DNA from: Pseudoduganella dura
GTDB lineage: Bacteria; Pseudomonadota; Gammaproteobacteria; Burkholderiales; Burkholderiaceae_D
Length of the DNA stretch: 64,000 nt
Assembly: GCF_009727155.1 (NCBI RefSeq)
Contig: NZ_WNWM01000002.1
Coordinates: forward strand, 4,774,001-4,838,000
Direction: 5' to 3'
Below, one piece after another: positions 54,811 to 63,615 of the stretch. The notes under the pieces were generated by a model. The model did not search any database. It worked only from the letters and a program-made list of their open reading frames with translations, and was not told the DNA's origin. Every line of letters begins with the position of its first letter. The first letter of the stretch is position 1. The position numbers and the translations under genes were made by a program.

Positions 54811-56592
54811 TCATCGGTTGACCGGCAATTCTTTCACAGCACTCCCATCAGGAAATGCCAATTCACTGGTTGTCATCCTCTTTCGATTCCCAACCTCGCC
54901 AGGCTCCCAGGGGCGCAGTCCCTGATCCTTGCTCAGTCTGATGCGATGCATTTTCATAGCGTCGATGATATCCGCTGTCCCCGGACTGGCCACGAGTAGC
55001 GGCAACGTCTGCGCGGCCTCGAGAAAGAATCGCTGGCGCTGCGCTTCACCCTGGCCGAGAAACGCATCTGCCCACCACGCCGTTATCCAGTCACTGGCGC
55101 GTTCCAATGCTGCCTGTGTCACAAGCCGATTGGATTTCTGGATATTGATGTTACGCGCGGAAGGCATCAGGTTCCAGGCATCGCCGCAAGGCCATGCGGA
55201 GAACGGGAAGCAGTGATCGACATCGTATTCGTCCCGCAAACGTGCCCCGGTCCATACGCAATACACCGGTTTGCCCTCCGCGCGTATGCGCTCGACCGCT
55301 GCCCTGGCAAAACTGGTATCGCGGACAGGGTCGGCCCATGCGAGCAGCCTGTGTGCGAGCATGCGAACGTCCGGCACACGGTTGCCGGAGTAAGCCTCGA
55401 TCAGCCTGACCCACTCGGCCACCAGCACCGGCTCGATCCAAACATTGTAGTGGGTCAGCGCCTGCCAGACCTCGAGCGGAACGCGGAAGTCGCCAAAGCT
55501 CCACAGGAAAGCGTCGTCGATCCGCAGTTGCTGCGGCGTCGACATCTGCCGGCGCCGGGTGATTTCAAAAATCGGACGGTCGCTCGATGGCCAGCGCAGG
55601 TATTTGGCCGGCATGTCCCGTATCACTTGCGAGATCTCCGACAGGCTCCGGTGCAGATGCCTTGCCGTATCCCCTGCAAACATGGAACCGATACCCAGTT
55701 CGACGGTTGTAACCGACCGCAAGGCATGAAAATTATCGGTGACGAACCCCGGCCCGGTACCCAGCCGTGAAGCCGGCATCTGCGGCAACTGATTCTCGAT
55801 CAGCGGTTTGTACATGCGCAGCCAGAAGAGCGATACCAGCCCAAGAGGAAGCACGACCGATTCCGATTCGTAACGGGCCAGGCCCGAGGCGGTGTCGGCG
55901 ATGCGGGCGATAACGCGCAGCAGCGCGATCTTGTATGTGGATGCCTTTTCATCGACCAGTATCAGGTGGCGCAGCAGGGGAAGGGCGCCGAGGCCGTCAT
56001 CCGGCAGGCCCAATACGACATTCGTCCATGAGACATCGGCCCGTCCCAGCCTGTCCTGGCTGTCGCTGGTCCGGACCATGCGCAGTCCGAACCGCTGGGC
56101 GAGGGCCGACAGCTCCAGGAGTGAAACCTCATGCATCGCCCGCTCGGTATCAGGCGCGCCAAGGCGCAGGCTGATCGCGATGCGTCCTTTGGGAGCAAGC
56201 AGCGTAGCCAGCTTTCTCAACGACCGCTCGCGGTCCGCCGGAGGGATATGCATCCACACGGCTGACAGAAGAATGAGATCGAAGTTGAGGCCGAGGCGCC
56301 GGACCTTTGCCAGGTCCGGCAGGCTGTCGGAGAGCCAATGGATCCTGTCCGACGGGTGAAGCCGGCGCGCCTGGGCGAGCATGGCATCGGACGGATCGAC
56401 TGCAACGACATCGTATCCATTTGCCGCGAACCAGGCGGCATCACGGCCGGAGCCGGCGCCAACGTCGAGCACCGTTCCGCCAGGTGCGGGAAGGGCATCC
56501 AGTAATCCGGCATGCACATCCTCGAAGGCCAGCGATTCGTATTGACCGGCCAGCCGGGCCGCATGTTGTTCGTAGTAGGGGATCGATGTCAT
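54811..56592 (-). CDS. SAM methyltransferase-HNH endonuclease fusion protein
   Basis: Large protein of 593 residues. Residues 30-150 are a class I methyltransferase (VLDVGAGSGR at 41-50, VAVDPSDAML, LLSAVWMHIPP); residues 180-430 match nothing I recognise and are mostly helical; an HNH-like nuclease lies near 455-490 (YDVDHCFPFSAWPCGDAWNL, then NIQKSNRLVTQ). The methyltransferase resembles small-molecule enzymes, not DNA methylases: no NPPY/DPPY motif is seen. Its substrate and the purpose of the fusion are unknown. ATG 56592 is preferred to TTG 56601. It probably forms a unit with the DUF1016 gene 61 nt downstream. Confidence 0.8.
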   Translation of the reverse strand: MTSIPYYEQHAARLAGQYESLAFEDVHAGLLDALPAPGGTVLDVGAGSGRDAAWFAANGYDVVAVDPSDAMLAQARRLHPSDRIHWLSDSLPDLAKVRRLGLNFDLILLSAVWMHIPPADRERSLRKLATLLAPKGRIAISLRLGAPDTERAMHEVSLLELSALAQRFGLRMVRTSDSQDRLGRADVSWTNVVLGLPDDGLGALPLLRHLILVDEKASTYKIALLRVIARIADTASGLARYESESVVLPLGLVSLFWLRMYKPLIENQLPQMPASRLGTGPGFVTDNFHALRSVTTVELGIGSMFAGDTARHLHRSLSEISQVIRDMPAKYLRWPSSDRPIFEITRRRQMSTPQQLRIDDAFLWSFGDFRVPLEVWQALTHYNVWIEPVLVAEWVRLIEAYSGNRVPDVRMLAHRLLAWADPVRDTSFARAAVERIRAEGKPVYCVWTGARLRDEYDVDHCFPFSAWPCGDAWNLMPSARNINIQKSNRLVTQAALERASDWITAWWADAFLGQGEAQRQRFFLEAAQTLPLLVASPGTADIIDAMKMHRIRLSKDQGLRPWEPGEVGNRKRMTTSELAFPDGSAVKELPVNR

Positions 56593-56658
56593 CGAGTGCA
56601 AGTCCGGTCCGGGAAGCCACGAACGATTTTAGTCTGGAACAGGGTAATACGTGGCTGA

Positions 56659-58716
56659 CTAGAACACCGCCCGCAACGTCACCCGCGCAGTCCTCCGCTC
56701 CGCCGGATGATAGTGAATATCCTCCTCGCCCTCGGCAGCCTCGCCCGGCAACCGTGAGGCATAGTAGTAATCCACATCGCTGGCCTTCCGGTCGAACAGG
56801 TTGAACACGTCCACCGACACCTGCCACCGCCGGTCGATCCGATATCCGCCCCGCAGATATGCGATGGCAGTGGATGAAGACCGCACGCTGTTGTCCTCGA
56901 TGAGCGGGCGCGGCCCGAAGTAGCGCATCTGGAACGCCCCCGACCAAGGCCCCACATCGTTCACCGTGGCCCCGAACGCCACCACCTTCTCGACCGACCC
57001 CGGCACGCGATCCCCGGCCGGATCATGCTCCGTGTACCGCGCCCGCGAATATGCCAGGTCCAGGTCGAGCAGCAGCCACCGGCTGGCGATGTAGTGGTTG
57101 TTCCACTCGATGCCGGAGCGCTTGCTGCCCCGGCTCGGCGCCGTGTCGCCCGCATCCCCGGAGAACACCAGCTCGGAGCCGGAGCGCAGCCGCCACAGCG
57201 CCATCGAGCTTTGCAGCCCCGGTACCAGCTCCGTGCGCAGCCCCAGTTCCGCACCGCGCGTTTTCACCAAAGGCGTCACAGGATCGACCGGCTCCCGTTC
57301 GCGCGGCGACAGCCGGGCGGTGGTGCCGCGCGCATCGTTGCTGTGAAAGCCCTCGCCGTAGTTGACGAAGAACTCCGTCCTGTCCCATGGCCCCAGCACC
57401 ACCGACAGCTTGGGCGAGGCGATATGGTCGTTCGCCGTGCCGCTGTTCTCGAGGATCGAGCTGGCCACGTCGAAACGGTAGCGGTCGTAGCGCACGCCGG
57501 CGATGGAGCGCAGCCAGGGCGTCCATTGCACGGTGTTCTGCAGCCACGCGGCGGCGCTGGCTTCGCTCACGCGCGATTCGGCGATCGTGCGCAGCACGCG
57601 CTGCCCGGTCGTGGCATACAGCCCGACCGGCGCTATGCGGTCGAACCGGCCCTGCACGCCGACCGCGTTTTCCATCGGGCGTCCGGCAAGCTGGCCGAAC
57701 CACGTGTGCGACACGTCGAGCCCCGTCATCTTGCGGCGCTCGGTCTGCTTGAACTGGTCGCCGTTTTCTGGATCGTCCAGGAAGTAGGTGAAATTGTTGA
57801 ACAGGGTCAGGTCCGAGCGGACCGCGTAGGCGATGGCCTGCCACAGCGTGTCCGCGCCGCGGCGGCGCCATTCGGCGGACAGGCTGTAGCGCGCGGCGCG
57901 CCCGCCGTCGCTGGCGTCCGCCGCGTCGAATTCGCCGAGCCGGCCATCCTGCACGGCGCGCAGCGGCACCTGGCTGGTGGCGTGCCACGCGCCTTTGTAG
58001 CCCATTGCCGTTACACTGAGGCGGTCTGCGGCGCTACCGGCACTGTAGCGCAGCAGCGCCGAGGTTTTATGGAACGCCTCCGGCGTGGTCCACGGGCCGT
58101 CGTTGTGCGCCAGTTCCAGCGCATACAGCAGGTTGCCGTTGCCGGCCGCGGTGGAGTTGGCGACCAGGCCGCGGCGGTAGGCGTTCTCGCCCACCGTCAG
58201 CGTGGCCAGGCCGGCCGGCAGCCTGTCCGCCAGGCCCATGTGCGCGGCGCCGGCCGAGGCGAAGTCGCCTTCGTCGGCATAGTACGGGCCCTTGCGGTAG
58301 CGGATGCGGTTGACCAGTTCGGGGATCAGGAAGTTCAGGTCCGTATAACCCTGGCCGTGCGCGTGCGTGCGCATGTTGACCGGCATGCCGTCCACGAACG
58401 TGGCGAAGTCGGTGCCGTGGTCCAGGTTGAAGCCGCGCAGGAAGTACTGGTTCGCCTTGCCGTCGCCGCTGTGCTGCGTGACGATCACGCCGGGCACGAA
58501 TTCGAGCACCTCGCCGGGGCGCAGGGCGGGGCGGCTGGCAATCAGGTTGGCGGTCACGGTGCCGGCGCTGGCGGCGTCCGACGTACCGACGCCGTTGTCG
58601 TAGTTGCCCAGCACCTGGACGGTGGCGGCCGTATTTTCGGCGGGTTGTTCGGGTGCTTGCGCTTGTGCGGCGGACGCGCACAGGGTCCCGGCCAGGCCGA
58701 GGATCAGTTTGTTCAT
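56659..58716 (-). CDS. TonB-dependent outer-membrane receptor under B12 riboswitch
   Basis: Receptor of 685 residues with a signal peptide (about 1-19), a plug domain from about 30 (RPGEVLEFVPGVIVTQHSG, YFLRGFNLDHGTDFATFVDG, RIRYRKGPYYADEGDF) and a 22-strand-type beta-barrel ending with the aromatic ARVTLRAVF. The ending Phe is typical for outer-membrane insertion. The upstream cobalamin riboswitch implies repression by B12, so uptake of a corrinoid, cobalt or a related ligand is likely. It is not a close BtuB by length (BtuB about 610) or by plug sequence. Confidence 0.9.
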   Translation of the reverse strand: MNKLILGLAGTLCASAAQAQAPEQPAENTAATVQVLGNYDNGVGTSDAASAGTVTANLIASRPALRPGEVLEFVPGVIVTQHSGDGKANQYFLRGFNLDHGTDFATFVDGMPVNMRTHAHGQGYTDLNFLIPELVNRIRYRKGPYYADEGDFASAGAAHMGLADRLPAGLATLTVGENAYRRGLVANSTAAGNGNLLYALELAHNDGPWTTPEAFHKTSALLRYSAGSAADRLSVTAMGYKGAWHATSQVPLRAVQDGRLGEFDAADASDGGRAARYSLSAEWRRRGADTLWQAIAYAVRSDLTLFNNFTYFLDDPENGDQFKQTERRKMTGLDVSHTWFGQLAGRPMENAVGVQGRFDRIAPVGLYATTGQRVLRTIAESRVSEASAAAWLQNTVQWTPWLRSIAGVRYDRYRFDVASSILENSGTANDHIASPKLSVVLGPWDRTEFFVNYGEGFHSNDARGTTARLSPREREPVDPVTPLVKTRGAELGLRTELVPGLQSSMALWRLRSGSELVFSGDAGDTAPSRGSKRSGIEWNNHYIASRWLLLDLDLAYSRARYTEHDPAGDRVPGSVEKVVAFGATVNDVGPWSGAFQMRYFGPRPLIEDNSVRSSSTAIAYLRGGYRIDRRWQVSVDVFNLFDRKASDVDYYYASRLPGEAAEGEEDIHYHPAERRTARVTLRAVF

Positions 58717-58787
58717 GGCGGATGATGGAGACGGATGACAGCCCCGCCCACTCCCCGTGGGCACGGCTGAACAGCGCCGGCGATGTC

Positions 58788-58991
58788 GCCCGCGCCACCT
58801 GTCTGGCCGGTATCCGGGCTGGCAAGGGAACCGTCCCACCTTCCCATGCTTTTGAAAAGCACAGTGGCATGAAGAGACAGCCTGCCGTCGTTGGACGGCG
58901 CTTGCTTACCGTTGCGGGGGCAGCACACTTTCGGCTGGAACGTCAGCCATGTGTTTCCCGTTTAACTGCGCACATGAACACGTGCGCGGGC
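58788..58991 (-). promoter_or_regulatory. Cobalamin (AdoCbl) riboswitch
   Basis: Read on the minus strand, an 8-bp closing stem GCCCGCGC (58991-58984) with GCGCGGGC (58795-58788) encloses the conserved cobalamin elements: ACGGGAAACA, CTGCCCCCGCAACGGTAA, GCCACTG and the B12-box-like GATACCGGCC near the 3' end. The order and spacing are as in the cobalamin family. It ends about 70 nt upstream of the receptor start codon, suitable for control of translation or termination. Confidence 0.92.
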
Positions 58992-59005
58992 ACCAAACGG
59001 CCGGG

Positions 59006-59011
59006 ATTATA
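59006..59011 (-). promoter_or_regulatory. -10 element upstream of the cobalamin riboswitch
   Basis: On the minus strand TATAAT (59011-59006) lies 14 nt upstream of the riboswitch closing stem. The -35 region is GC-rich and weak. The rest of the 58717-59082 gap shows the riboswitch and nothing else except a short hairpin. Confidence 0.55.
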
Positions 59012-59060
59012 GCCGCAAACCCGCGGCAAACCCCGGGTGGGGCGCCGTAAGGGAGGAAAG

Positions 59061-59076
59061 ACCGGCGCGTGCCGGC
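59061..59076 (-). terminator. Weak terminator-like hairpin after the small conserved gene
   Basis: CCGGC/GCCGG arms with a 4-nt centre are followed on the minus strand by TCTTTCC. The stem is short and the T run interrupted, so the call is tentative. Confidence 0.35.
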
Positions 59077-59082
59077 CCTGGA

Positions 59083-59370
59083 TCAGCTCTTCGCCGCGCC
59101 GGTACCGGCGGCCAGGCCCCTGGCCAGCACGTCGGCCACGGTGGCGTTCAGGTCCTGCCCGGTTTCGGTGGCCAGCGCCTGCAGCTGTTTCACCAGCTCG
59201 CTGTTGAGCTTGACCGCGAACGGCACCAGGCCGAGCGCCTGGTCGCGCTTGCGCTGTTCGCGCTTGTCGACGGCGGGGGCGGCGGCATTGCCGAACCCCG
59301 TGGTACCCGGCGCCACCATCTTGCCCATCAATTTCTTGGCGTCGTTCTTTGCCAGGTCTGCTTTTTTCAC
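59083..59370 (-). CDS. Small conserved-type protein, possible ribbon-helix-helix
   Basis: Protein of 95 residues, Lys-rich at the N-terminus (KKADLAKNDAKKLMGKM). The C-terminal 45 residues (PFAVKLNSELVKQLQALATETGQDLNATVADVLARGLA) have the strand-helix-helix pattern of ribbon-helix-helix proteins. I do not recognise a named family. GTG start with CGAGGA upstream. It lies 39 nt downstream of the PepSY gene and may belong to the same transcript, with a tandem 12-nt repeat between. Confidence 0.7.
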   Translation of the reverse strand: MKKADLAKNDAKKLMGKMVAPGTTGFGNAAAPAVDKREQRKRDQALGLVPFAVKLNSELVKQLQALATETGQDLNATVADVLARGLAAGTGAAKS

Positions 59371-59392
59371 GTTGTATCCTCGTTGTTACTTG

Positions 59393-59419
59393 CTTGGTTA
59401 CTTGCTTGGTTACTTGCTC
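59393..59419. repeat. Tandem repeat of a 12-nt unit TTACTTGCTTGG
   Basis: Two full and one partial copy of TTACTTGCTTGG run from the small-gene leader into the 3' end of the PepSY gene. The last copy includes the PepSY stop codon, so slippage here changes the C-terminus of that protein. Confidence 0.75.
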
Positions 59420-60927
59420 AAAGGGTGCATTCTACGCGCTGGCCGCAGCCGGCGGCACGCGATGACCACGGCGGTCGCGCTGAGCAGCAGCCCGCCGCTG
59501 CTCAATACGATCAGCACGGCGATGCGCAGCGGGTTTGCCGCCAGCAGCGAGGGCAGGTCCCAGCTGTGCAAGAGGTTGAACAGCCACCGCCCGGCGCGCT
59601 GCGACCGGTCGGCGCTCAGCTCGGGCTGGCCGGTATGCATGTCGATGTGCATCCACGTTGCCGACGGGTCGGCAAAGACGACGCGCAGCGCTGGCAGGCG
59701 CCGCGCATCGCCCCCATACATCGAAGCTTCGTCGCGGGCGTAGTACCAGGCATCGTACGCCGCCAGCTTTTCGAACGAGGCAACCGGGTAAGGCAGTGCC
59801 CTTGCAGCGGCGCGGCGCAGCTTTTCCTCCGGCCACCCGCCCAGTACCGCGTAGCCGTTCGCCGATGCCCGGATGATGCGGGTATTATCGGCCGTGCCGC
59901 GCGCCAGGATGAACGGCTCGCCATCGAGCACGCGCCATTCGAGTTCGCGCGCCGCGAAGCCTTCCCCGGCCAGCAAGGAGAGGATCGCGTGGACACCCGG
60001 CGGCAGGCGCGATGCCGCCGGGCTGCCGGCCTGCATCGCCGCGGTGTCGGGCCTGGTTCCCCTGGCATCGAAGATGCCGGCGGGATTCATCGACATCAGG
60101 CCGCTGAAAATCCAGGTGCACAGGACCAGGCCGAACGTCAGGCCGAGCATGTGGTGCCAGCGCATCGCGCCCTCGCGATACGGCGTGCGGGATCCGTTCT
60201 TGTAGCGGCCGGAAAAGCGCCAGCGCCAGAGGCCGTTGACGATGCCCGTGACGGAAGACAGCACGCCGGCGGTGGCAAGCGCGATCACCGTCCACGTCCA
60301 CACGGGGTCGACCGGCTGGTCCTTCAGCATGTACAGCCAGTGCAGCCAGGCGCCGACGAAGTTCCACCAGCGCTCCGCGCGCGGCGCATCGAGCACCACC
60401 TGCCCGGTCGTGGACGATACATAGACGCGGGTCGCCGCCGCATCGCCCAGCTCCACGACATGGAGCGGCCGGTGCGGGTTCAGCGCGCGCGAATGCGTCC
60501 AGCGGTCCTCAAGCATGGTTCCGGTGTAACGCGCGGCGGCGCCCGCTGCGAACGCGCTGCCGGCGCGCACGGCCGCCTCGCGGCGGGCGGTGCCGCGCTT
60601 CTCGCCGGTCAGCGCATCGACGGTCGCCAGGGCGCCGGCACCGTCGCGCATCACGTAATGCGGCCTGCCGCCGATCGTCGTCAGCAACAGTGACGCCGTG
60701 TCCGGCAAACCGCCGGCCGCCAGCGCCTGCCCCGGATCGATGCGGCAGTCTTGCAAGGCAAGTACCGGCAGCGCGGCCAGCCGCTCCGCCGGCGTGAGCT
60801 TCGGATAGCCGACGAACAGCATCACCATGCCGCTGGCGAACCAGAGCGCCATCAGCACGCACATGACGATGCCTGTCCACCGGTGTAACAGATAGAGATA
60901 CCGCTTTGCGCGGGCACCCGGGTTCAC
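59410..60927 (-). CDS. PepSY-domain membrane protein
   Basis: Protein of 505 residues with four main transmembrane helices (about 15-37, 212-235, 258-282 and 462-490) and PepSY repeats in the periplasmic loops. Such PepSY-TM proteins occur next to TonB-dependent siderophore receptors and may reduce or release iron from the chelate. The GTG start at 60927 has GGAGG 6 nt upstream. It begins 13 nt after the receptor stop, so the two are co-transcribed. Confidence 0.88.
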   Translation of the reverse strand: MNPGARAKRYLYLLHRWTGIVMCVLMALWFASGMVMLFVGYPKLTPAERLAALPVLALQDCRIDPGQALAAGGLPDTASLLLTTIGGRPHYVMRDGAGALATVDALTGEKRGTARREAAVRAGSAFAAGAAARYTGTMLEDRWTHSRALNPHRPLHVVELGDAAATRVYVSSTTGQVVLDAPRAERWWNFVGAWLHWLYMLKDQPVDPVWTWTVIALATAGVLSSVTGIVNGLWRWRFSGRYKNGSRTPYREGAMRWHHMLGLTFGLVLCTWIFSGLMSMNPAGIFDARGTRPDTAAMQAGSPAASRLPPGVHAILSLLAGEGFAARELEWRVLDGEPFILARGTADNTRIIRASANGYAVLGGWPEEKLRRAAARALPYPVASFEKLAAYDAWYYARDEASMYGGDARRLPALRVVFADPSATWMHIDMHTGQPELSADRSQRAGRWLFNLLHSWDLPSLLAANPLRIAVLIVLSSGGLLLSATAVVIACRRLRPARRMHPLSK

Positions 60928-60940
60928 GCTCGGCCTCCGG

Positions 60941-63082
60941 TCAGAAGCGGTGGTTCACGATCAGGTCGACCTTGCGGTCCGGCCCGTAGAACCACTGCTG
61001 CGGCATGTAGTAGGCCGTCGTGAAATAGCGCTTGTCGAACACGTTGGCCGCGCGCAGCGTTACGCCCGTGCGCGGCGCCGCCTGCCAGCGCAGCGACAGG
61101 TCGGTCACCGCGTAGCCCGGCATTTTCAGCGTGTTGGCATTGTCGGCGTAGCGCTCGCCCACGTAGCGCAGGCCGGCGCTGGCCGTCCAGGCGGTCACGA
61201 AATCCCAGTTCAGCCACACATTGGCCAGGCGCCTCGGCACGTCCGGCGGCGTGTTGCCGGCGCGCGAAACCGCCTTGCCGCCGGACGATTCATTGAAGTC
61301 CTCGAACTGCGCGCGCAGCAGCGAGGCATTGGCCTCGATGCGCCAGCCCGGCGCCAGCGCCGCCGTCACCGTCGCTTCGATCCCGCGCGACGAGCGCTCG
61401 CCCACCTGCACGCTTTGCGAAGGATTGGCCGGATCGCGTGTGAGCAGGTTGTTCTTGGTGATGTCGTACACGGCCAGGGTCCACTCGGCACCGTTCGCGG
61501 ACGCGTGCTTGACGCCGATTTCGAGCTGGCGCCCGCTGGCGCTGTCGAACCTGCTGTTGGCCGTCGACAGGAAGAGCAGGGCGCCGATCGGATCCGCCGC
61601 CTTCGCGTACTGGCCGTACAACGCCAGCGAAGGCGTGGCCTGGACCACGGTGCCGAGACGCCAGCCCACGTTCGTGAAGGTGCGCTCGTAGGCCTGCCTG
61701 CCGGCTACCAGGTCGTCGCGGGCCAGTTCGGCGTGGTCGTAGCGCAGGCCCGCCAGTACCGACCATTTCTCCGTCAATTGCAGCCGGTCTTCGGCGAACA
61801 GCGCGTATTGTTTCGCATCCGAGTGGTACCGCGGGATCGTGGGCATGGAGCTGCTGAAGTTGCCGGGTACCGGATCGAACAGGTCGACGGACGGCGCGCT
61901 GCCCACGTAGGTGTTGTTGATGTGCGTAAAGCTTGAGGAATTGATGTCGAAGCCGGCCGAGACCGCGTTGGCCAGGCCGAACAGCGTGCCCTTGACCGCC
62001 ATGTCGGTGGTGTTCCCGGTCTGCGACTGGTCGTGGAAGATCTCGGTGGCGTCGGCCCGGTCGAGCAGGCCCGTCGCGGCATTGTAGTAATAGCCTTCCA
62101 CGTTGCGCCAGTGCCGGTCGCTGCCGATGGAATAGAAGCGGCTGCGCACGGTCGTGTTCACGTTCGGTTTCCAGTTGACCAGCACATCGGTCCAGCGGTC
62201 GTCGAACCGCATCGCGCTGTCGGCCACGTTGTAGTTCTTTTCCGCGAGCGCGGCCACCGGCCGGCCGTCGACCAGCGGCGTGCCGAAGTAGCGCATCGGC
62301 TCCTGCTCGCCGCGGGCCGTGCTGAACCGGAAGTTCAGATCGGGCGACACATCGAGCCGGATCGCGGCGGAGATCGAACGGCTGCTGTGTTCTCCCCGGT
62401 CCACCCAGCCATCGGCGCGCTCGGTGCTGGCATCGAAGCGGTACGACCAGCGCTCGTCGATCGCCCCGCCGCTGCCGAACGCCGCGCGGCGGCTGTGTTC
62501 ATTGCCGATGCCGAGCTGCAGTTCGTGTTCGGGCGCGTTGCGGGCCGGTTGTTTCGGGATTACGTTGATGACACCGCCGATCGCGCCATCGCCATGGATC
62601 ACGGAAGCGGGCCCGCGCAGCACTTCGATGCGCTCGATCGACCAGGTATCGAACGGGAACGTCAGCCCCGCGCCGCCGTACTGGCGCATGCCGTCGTACA
62701 GGCGCATGACGGAGGTGGTGTCGGTGAAGCCGCGCGCGGCCACCGACGAATTGCCGTTGCCGGGGTGCGGCATGGCGCTGATGCCGGGCGCGCGGGTAAT
62801 GGCGTCGAGCAGGTCGATGTCGCCGCGTTCCTCCAGCTGCCTGCGGGTGATCACGTCGATGCTGGCTGGCGTGTCGAAGCGGCTCAGGCCGAGATTGGAA
62901 CCGGTGGCGGCTTCCGTGCCGAGTCCGCCGTTGTCCGCACGGGCGGTCACGACGACGGTCGGCAGCGTGCCGTCCTGCGCATGGGCAGTGCCGGGCAGGG
63001 CCGCGATGGCCAGCAGGCAGTGCAGGGAAAGGACGGAAAGGCGCCTGCGCGCCGGCGCAGGCGTAAAGGTTGCGATGTTCAT
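60941..63082 (-). CDS. TonB-dependent siderophore-type receptor
   Basis: Receptor of 713 residues with a signal peptide ending at GTAHAQDG, a plug domain (TPASIDVITRRQLEERGDIDLLDAI, RGFTDTTSVMRLYDGMRQYGG, RIEVLRGPASVIHGDGAIGGVINVI) and a beta-barrel ending VDLIVNHRF. The pattern belongs to the ferrisiderophore receptor group (TIGR01783-like). With the downstream PepSY protein and the upstream DUF2946 protein it forms a metal uptake operon, most likely for iron or copper. No Fur box is obvious in the near-upstream region. Confidence 0.92.
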   Translation of the reverse strand: MNIATFTPAPARRRLSVLSLHCLLAIAALPGTAHAQDGTLPTVVVTARADNGGLGTEAATGSNLGLSRFDTPASIDVITRRQLEERGDIDLLDAITRAPGISAMPHPGNGNSSVAARGFTDTTSVMRLYDGMRQYGGAGLTFPFDTWSIERIEVLRGPASVIHGDGAIGGVINVIPKQPARNAPEHELQLGIGNEHSRRAAFGSGGAIDERWSYRFDASTERADGWVDRGEHSSRSISAAIRLDVSPDLNFRFSTARGEQEPMRYFGTPLVDGRPVAALAEKNYNVADSAMRFDDRWTDVLVNWKPNVNTTVRSRFYSIGSDRHWRNVEGYYYNAATGLLDRADATEIFHDQSQTGNTTDMAVKGTLFGLANAVSAGFDINSSSFTHINNTYVGSAPSVDLFDPVPGNFSSSMPTIPRYHSDAKQYALFAEDRLQLTEKWSVLAGLRYDHAELARDDLVAGRQAYERTFTNVGWRLGTVVQATPSLALYGQYAKAADPIGALLFLSTANSRFDSASGRQLEIGVKHASANGAEWTLAVYDITKNNLLTRDPANPSQSVQVGERSSRGIEATVTAALAPGWRIEANASLLRAQFEDFNESSGGKAVSRAGNTPPDVPRRLANVWLNWDFVTAWTASAGLRYVGERYADNANTLKMPGYAVTDLSLRWQAAPRTGVTLRAANVFDKRYFTTAYYMPQQWFYGPDRKVDLIVNHRF

Positions 63083-63163
63083 GGTGGTTCTGCCTTGAAT
63101 GGTCGGCTGCCGCCATGGGCGGCACGGATCGGCTGTCAACAGGCAGCCGTGTGCGAACGACGA

Positions 63164-63541
63164 TCAGGCGAGCAGAGGGGGGCCGCGCGGCCTGGCGGCG
63201 GTCCAGGCGAACAGCGGGGCAGGGGAAAGGTAGAACAGCGGCGGCCGCACCGCGGCGATCCGGCCCGGCTCGATCATGGCAATGACGGCGGGCAGCACCG
63301 GCGTATCGGCCTGCAGCCGGCAATAGGCGCAGTCGTCCATGTGGCCGAAGTGCTGGTCGCCGGGCGGCGCCTGCATGTCGGCATAGCTCATGCCGCTCGG
63401 CGCGCAGATCTCGGCCATCATCATGTTCGCGACCCGGTCGCTCGCCAATGCGCGCGACACGGACGGCATCAATGCGGCTGCCAGGATGGCTGCGAAAGCC
63501 AACCAGGTAAAGCAGGTGCGCCAGTGCCGGGTCTTGAACAT
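63164..63541 (-). CDS. DUF2946-family protein
   Basis: Protein of 125 residues with an N-terminal hydrophobic segment (FTWLAFAAILAAALMPSVSRA), a Met/His-containing stretch and the conserved HMDDCAYCRLQ motif, then a second hydrophobic part. DUF2946 proteins accompany TonB receptors and copper genes; the C-x2-C with nearby His and Met suggests metal binding. It starts the operon that continues with the receptor 81 nt on. Confidence 0.85.
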   Translation of the reverse strand: MFKTRHWRTCFTWLAFAAILAAALMPSVSRALASDRVANMMMAEICAPSGMSYADMQAPPGDQHFGHMDDCAYCRLQADTPVLPAVIAMIEPGRIAAVRPPLFYLSPAPLFAWTAARPRGPPLLA

Positions 63542-63547
63542 ATTGAC

Positions 63548-63576
63548 ATTCTAGCAGCGCGGATGGAGCCGGACAA
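63548..63576 (-). promoter_or_regulatory. Sigma-70-type promoter of the DUF2946-receptor-PepSY operon
   Basis: On the minus strand TTGTCC (63576-63571), a 17-nt spacer and TAGAAT (63553-63548). The start codon is only 6 nt after the -10, so transcription would begin at or next to the ATG. Confidence 0.6.
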
Positions 63577-63615
63577 ACGCCGTTCCGCCAGGACGAACCG
63601 GGCTTTGCGTCAGCG

